Source: Chitinophaga pinensis (lineage in GTDB: Bacteria; Bacteroidota; Bacteroidia; NS11-12g; UBA9320). Taken from it: a DNA stretch of 64,000 nucleotides. The position numbers and the translations under genes are program-made. Numbering within the stretch: the stretch's first letter is position 1; every line of letters starts with the position of its first letter. The notes under the pieces are model-generated. The model worked only from the letters and a program-made list of their open reading frames with translations. It was not told the origin of the DNA and did not search any database. Of the stretch, positions 60,801-64,000 are shown piece after piece. Location of the stretch: the NCBI GenBank assembly GCA_945907065.1, contig CAMDSC010000001.1:1-64000 (forward strand), read 5' to 3'.

Positions 60801-62544
60801 TAAAGATTCAATAAAATTGGAGATTACAATAATGAACGGAGATGGTTGCTCCAATAAAGATACAGCTTGGTTTTATATAATTGGCGTGCCAGCAATTACT
60901 TTTAATGCATTCCCTGATTTATGTATCGATGAAGGTATTGTAAATTTATCAACCATTAGCAATACTCAGCCTTTAACTGGTAAATGGAGTGTTATTGACA
61001 GTTCGGGGACTAAAGCCAAAGCCTTTTTACAGATTGGTTTGGATAATAATAATGGTGATACTTTAAATACAAATAAGCTTAGTACGCAAAATGGACCAGG
61101 TTTGTATAAGCTTCGCTATATAGATGTATCGACGGGCTGTTATATTAAACGTGACACCGTAATTCGAATTAATCCGCTACCGAAAGTAAATATTAGTATT
61201 AATCCAACAGGTGATAAAGGTAAGTTTTGCGAAATAGACCCTGATGTAACACTTATTGCTAATCCATCGGGTGGTATTTGGACAAGTTCAGTGGCTGGAG
61301 TAATTAGTGGAGGAGTATTTAAGCCAAGTAAAGTACCTCCTGCCGAACGTGATAAAAATATTATTCTTACATACACTTATATTCATCCTACCACAAAATG
61401 TGATACTTCGAAATCACTCCAAGTCTATGTTCAAAGTGCCCCAACTATAGATATTATAACACCTGATATTGAGCAATGTAGAACTAATAATATGCAATTT
61501 ACATTGACTGCTGATTATAAATTTACAAGTAAAATAAGTTGGGTGCATAGTGCAGGAATTGATAGAGGCTATTTTGATAATAATTTACAATTAACCAATG
61601 TCAATCCTACAGTTTATCATTTGAACGCCCGAAGTGATAGTTCTACAAATTTATTAATTACTGCGTTTACTGAAGCCGAAGGAGTTTGTCCGTTTGCTCA
61701 AGATTTTATGACAATTACAATTAATCCAAAACCACATGGAAGTATATCTGTGGATGCTCCTGATGGATGCGTACCTCATACAGCCAACTTTACTTTAAAT
61801 ATTAATAATGGTGTAGATCCATCAAAAGCCAACATTACCTGGAAATTTGGTGATGGCGATTCTTCAAAAATTCAAAATCCGACTCATACATATACCAAAG
61901 CTGCAACCAATTCGGTGACACTAAAAATCGTAAGTGATAAAGGATGTGATACTACTTTAGGGCCAATGGTAGTGGATGTATATCCAATACCTGTAGCAGA
62001 TTTTGTTCCAAATCCTAATAATAGTACAACGGCAGCTTTACCTCGATTTAGATTTACAGATAAAAGCAGCATTACCCTTAATAATAAAATAACCAATCAT
62101 ATATGGGATTTTGGCGACCTTAATATAGATACAGATACATCCACTCAGACAAATCCGGAGTACTATTACACAAGTGATACTGGAACGTATTATGTAACTT
62201 TAATTGTTGAATCGGAACACGGATGTAAAGACACAGTGGTTAAGCCTGTTATAATTGGACCAGATATTTTAGTATATATTCCTACTGTTTTTTCACCAGA
62301 CGGAGCCGGTCCATTAAAAAATGATAAATTTTGGGTTGAAGTTAGTGGTTATGATACCTATCAGATTTTAATATTTAACCGATGGGGAGAAAAGCTTTAT
62401 GAATCTCATAAACTTGAGGAGCCTTGGGATGGAAAGTATAAAGGAGAATTAGTTCAAATGGATGCTTATGTGTATGAGGTGAGAGTAACTAGTTTTAGTA
62501 AAAAATTATACAAATATTCAGGAACTGTTGTTTTGATTAGATAA
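57877..62544 (+). CDS. Giant secreted protein with PKD domains and type B T9SS sorting domain
   Basis: A 1555-aa extracellular protein. The ATG at 57877 gives a signal peptide (MKNLIFKLSLIACLFGSNLA, cleaved near AKA); 24 earlier codons are open but not signal-like. The mature protein starts DHIMGSDITYRC and continues with INFYRDCRG, the start seen in many large Bacteroidota gliding-associated proteins, in a Cys-rich first ~200 residues with repeated CC pairs (GCCIF, ICCRS, LCCNQ). A long series of Ig-like modules follows. Two PKD domains lie near 1300-1470 (WKFGDGDSSKIQNPTHTY; HIWDFGDLN). The last ~90 residues (YIPTVFSPDG ... FNRWGEKLYES ... PWDGKYKGE ... YVYEVRV) are a type B sorting domain, exported with help from a PorP/SprF partner. 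Probable surface adhesin. Confidence 0.9.
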   Translation: MKNLIFKLSLIACLFGSNLAKADHIMGSDITYRCSKTNDSIFTIIINFYRDCRGCYVLGQSPKCGTSEDCNSSGTVPTALALTCSSNSANLGTVTMTRVAIADITKTCKKEISKCQQPCNGSYPYGIEKHTFEGTIDLRTAMKNGCCIFRVSTGNICCRSVFITTGPSGGFYTYLEIDACKKPCNTSPQLTNDPVSILCCNQPYFFNNGAVDTVNFDSLSYSLVTAWSGSGSKSNYSGGFSGGFPMTPYFPTGWTDKTKSNPNADPPIGLFMDPETGDLIFTPTECGQEAVVVMQIDEWRKNSKGVYEHIGLTRRDMHFIVQTCPSNNPPKITNKVFKYSVCAGTQLCFDITTEDKPFVPPPPAKTPAPDTVNLTWNRGIPGATFTIKNNKAREKVATFCWTPKKNQASDLPYTFTATAIDDACPKNALTTRSFSIVVKPIAETVRNIDTLICGKYIFESKPYPNFKYPATYLWDVSDSNNQSLNKKYYSFKSNNALASNKQKDTITFRKGGKYIIHHRINNVVNCPTDYFDTLIVPPLLEVDLALGPDTFVCAGTTLRLAARVAHGVPNFKYKWFTPVNFDTKDSFDFIDVTMSTHDSTFRVEISDKNKCTAFDTISVFLKANPKVDMGNDIRICWYDSITLTPNAKYAYWIDSNLGDTLQQGDTLMWKWKYEGVDFGTDTFARIAKRGMYTTSVTDTLGCTWTDTLNLFVNDTLYPIAGPDQTKCFNDTLLLNASGLDTIGNGKIGTYLWFQGLPKTPPSFSSAEKLKFRIKTSNPYLLELQVQEDTVKCYGYDTVNITVNALPILTLISPQKYCCDNGNISLGSSTYATPTGGIWTCRQDASAITGGVFDTRKVCSPTQAGVFTLIYTYTDPVTSCINVDSTVFTINPLPSLQLDGGTICQNAEEVPIKPFIKAPNNLNAMVDVQFRLLQGISKTGGGVVSLNDIVYDKDPGLAYDFRLIVSKSIIDLKGKNKDSIKLEITIMNGDGCSNKDTAWFYIIGVPAITFNAFPDLCIDEGIVNLSTISNTQPLTGKWSVIDSSGTKAKAFLQIGLDNNNGDTLNTNKLSTQNGPGLYKLRYIDVSTGCYIKRDTVIRINPLPKVNISINPTGDKGKFCEIDPDVTLIANPSGGIWTSSVAGVISGGVFKPSKVPPAERDKNIILTYTYIHPTTKCDTSKSLQVYVQSAPTIDIITPDIEQCRTNNMQFTLTADYKFTSKISWVHSAGIDRGYFDNNLQLTNVNPTVYHLNARSDSSTNLLITAFTEAEGVCPFAQDFMTITINPKPHGSISVDAPDGCVPHTANFTLNINNGVDPSKANITWKFGDGDSSKIQNPTHTYTKAATNSVTLKIVSDKGCDTTLGPMVVDVYPIPVADFVPNPNNSTTAALPRFRFTDKSSITLNNKITNHIWDFGDLNIDTDTSTQTNPEYYYTSDTGTYYVTLIVESEHGCKDTVVKPVIIGPDILVYIPTVFSPDGAGPLKNDKFWVEVSGYDTYQILIFNRWGEKLYESHKLEEPWDGKYKGELVQMDAYVYEVRVTSFSKKLYKYSGTVVLIR

Positions 62545-62575
62545 TTTTTAGTTTTCAGAAAAATTTTATAATATT

Positions 62576-63196
62576 TTGAATAATATTCTACTCCCTTTTT
62601 TCTCAGGTATTGGAATGGGAGTAATTCTTGGTTTTGGATTTGGTACTGTCTTTTTTGCTTTAATACAAAATAGCATCAAGCATGGATTTAGAAAGGGATT
62701 AGATATTGCAACAGGTGTAGTTCTTAGTGATATACTTATTATTTCACTCATATTATTTGGCTCACAATATCTTGATGAGATAGATAGATATAAAGATGTG
62801 ATAAAATACTCTGGTGGAATTCTTTTGATAGGATTAGGAATATATCAATTTGTTCCTCAAAAACCGAGGATGGATAAAAATGGTGAGGTAATTGGAAAAG
62901 CTAGTTATTTGTATATTACCAAAGGTTTCTTTCTCAATTTTATGAATCCCATAAATTTTGTAGCTTGGCTAACCATTCAGATTCAATTAAAAGGTGTATA
63001 TATGTACAATGCTATACAGTCTATATACTTTTTTACAGGTTCAATTATTGCAATATTTACTATTGAAGTTATTTTAAGCAAAATGGCTCATCATATTGGA
63101 AAAAAATTGAGTGAGAGAGTAATTAAGGTGGTGAACTATACCGCAGGGTATATTTTTATTATAATTGGAATTGTATTGATTTTTAAGAAAATTTAG
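62576..63196 (+). CDS. LysE family exporter
   Basis: A 206-aa inner-membrane protein with six hydrophobic segments and the LysE/RhtB layout: [20 protein letters not shown] at the start, [19 protein letters not shown] at 34-52, the [14 protein letters not shown] element at 118-131, and a final helix to the C-terminus. It probably exports amino acids or small solutes. The start is a TTG at 62576, because the first helix begins within a few residues of it; the first ATG (62615) would remove half of that helix. Its stop overlaps the pyrH stop on the other strand. Confidence 0.87.
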   Translation: MNNILLPFFSGIGMGVILGFGFGTVFFALIQNSIKHGFRKGLDIATGVVLSDILIISLILFGSQYLDEIDRYKDVIKYSGGILLIGLGIYQFVPQKPRMDKNGEVIGKASYLYITKGFFLNFMNPINFVAWLTIQIQLKGVYMYNAIQSIYFFTGSIIAIFTIEVILSKMAHHIGKKLSERVIKVVNYTAGYIFIIIGIVLIFKKI

Positions 63197-63906
63197 CCTG
63201 CCGTTACTAATGTACCGATGGCTTTTCCATTAATCAGTTCTAAAAGATTGCCATTTTTGTTCATATCAAAAACAATAATTGGTAAATTGTTTTCCTTACA
63301 AAGCGTAATAGCTGTTAGGTCCATAACATTCAAGCCTCTCTTATAAACTTCTGAGAAAGTAATGGTATCAAATTTCACAGCAGAAGAATCTTTTTCAGGG
63401 TCGGATGTATATATTCCATCCACTCGTGTACCCTTTAAAATAACATCAGCTTCTATTTCTACCGCTCTTAATGACGCTGCAGTATCAGTAGTGAAGTAAG
63501 GATTGCCGGTGCCTGCTCCGAAAATAACGACGCGGCCCTTTTCCAAATGTCGTATAGCTCTTCTTCGTATAAATGGTTCACAGATTTGTTCCATTTTTAT
63601 AGCGGAGAGAAGCCTTGTTTTTAGTCCGTATTTTTCTAAAGTTCCTTGCAAAGCCATTGCGTTAATAACAGTAGCAAGCATTCCCATATAATCACCTTGG
63701 GCTCTATCAACCAAACCGCCTTGAACGCCTTGAACACCTCTAAAAATATTACCACCACCAATTACAATAGCTACTTGAACACCTGTATCGATGGCGTTTT
63801 TAATCTCAAGGGCATACTGCTCCAATATGTTGGAATCAATACCAAATTCTTTGGTTCCCATTAAAGATTCGCCACTTAGTTTTAATAAAATCCTTTGGTA
63901 TTTCAT
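63193..63906 (-). CDS. pyrH: UMP kinase
   Basis: A 237-aa amino-acid-kinase-fold enzyme that phosphorylates UMP to UDP. The ATG at 63906 gives [17 protein letters not shown], the standard start; 13 upstream codons are open but unsupported. GGGNIFRG near 52-59, the ARGDYMG-type region [50 protein letters not shown] and the C-terminal [11 protein letters not shown] are all present. Convergent with the LysE-family gene, sharing two bases of stop codon. Confidence 0.96.
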   Translation of the reverse strand: MKYQRILLKLSGESLMGTKEFGIDSNILEQYALEIKNAIDTGVQVAIVIGGGNIFRGVQGVQGGLVDRAQGDYMGMLATVINAMALQGTLEKYGLKTRLLSAIKMEQICEPFIRRRAIRHLEKGRVVIFGAGTGNPYFTTDTAASLRAVEIEADVILKGTRVDGIYTSDPEKDSSAVKFDTITFSEVYKRGLNVMDLTAITLCKENNLPIIVFDMNKNGNLLELINGKAIGTLVTAG

Positions 63907-63970
63907 CTGTTTGTTATTTGTGGTTATTATACTATCAATCTGCAAATTTCAAGATTGACATTTGTTATTG

Positions 63971-63978
63971 CAAATGTA
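63971..63978 (-). promoter_or_regulatory. Putative -7 promoter element of pyrH
   Basis: TACATTTG on the minus strand, an exact TAnnTTTG, 64 bases before the pyrH ATG. Its -33 partner would lie at the right edge of the window and is not seen. Confidence 0.4.
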
Positions 63979-64000
63979 AAGGCATTTCAAAAAAAAAGAG

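Noticed and set aside
1..64000. CRISPR arrays and tRNA genes
   Set aside because: No series of regularly spaced identical repeats was seen and no cloverleaf with a T-arm (gttcgantc-type) was noticed in the intergenic gaps, including the 23S-5S spacer. A dedicated scan would be more sensitive.

Overview
The window is chromosomal DNA of a low-GC (AT-rich) member of the Bacteroidota. The evidence is a complete type IX secretion/gliding core (porP/sprF-gldK-gldL-gldM-gldN and gldA-gldF-gldG), two very large secreted proteins with type A and type B T9SS C-terminal sorting domains, lineage-typical families (DUF4199, DUF4293, DUF2480, IPExxxVDY-like, BatA N-terminal family), promoters of the form TTG/TTTG - about 20 nt - TAnnTTTG, and a 5S gene following directly on a 23S gene. 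The order and genus cannot be fixed from the sequence alone. I see no transposase, integrase, phage gene, tRNA gene or CRISPR array; this is mostly core genome.

Layout. 1-403: end of a 23S rRNA, 5S rRNA and terminator. 583-3878 (minus): overlapping operon DUF4199 protein - GT2 - GT4 - lipB. 3926-8351 (minus): acidic unknown protein, dihydroorotase-like protein lacking the HxH metal motif, BatA-like VWA membrane protein, small membrane protein. 8447-13678: secreted amidohydrolase, mini-cytochrome lipoprotein, MacB-type permease, a motif-divergent QueA, MsrB lipoprotein. 13816-20196: T9SS type A substrate, then gldAFG. 20274-27825: PlsC-like acyltransferase, thioesterase, double-ATPase ABC protein, DUF4293, truA, lipoprotein, YitT, trpS, deoxynucleoside kinase. 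27833-32789 (minus): hutH, ExoX-like exonuclease, trmD-rimM-rpsP (S16 with a long acidic tail), thioredoxin-like protein. 32836-37738: membrane protein, M28 peptidase, nth (Fe-S cysteines incomplete), lplA, secreted GldK-like protein. 37739-38314: gene-free, with a ~318 bp inverted-repeat element. 38315-42897: ribH-TPR-pdhA, recF, a REP-like hairpin cluster, DUF721, rpe. 43032-51282: TonB-dependent receptor without a conventional start codon, then porP-gldKLMN. 51386-64000: amino-acid permease, DUF2480, pyruvate kinase, IPExxxVDY-like/pth, LolC-like permease, rbfA, a 1555-aa T9SS type B protein, LysE-family exporter, pyrH.

How the genes fit together. The gliding/T9SS modules would build the secretion channel and motor that export the two large sorted proteins found in the same window. 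lipB and lplA give both a de novo and a salvage route to lipoylated enzymes such as pyruvate dehydrogenase, whose E1 alpha subunit is here. The strongest non-routine signals are the inverted-repeat element at 37857-38174 (two hairpins with compensatory base changes between its halves), the hairpin cluster at 41686-41836, the substituted active-site motifs in QueA, the S16 tail, the secreted GldK paralogue and the missing start codon of the TonB receptor. No single new defence or mobile system was recognised.
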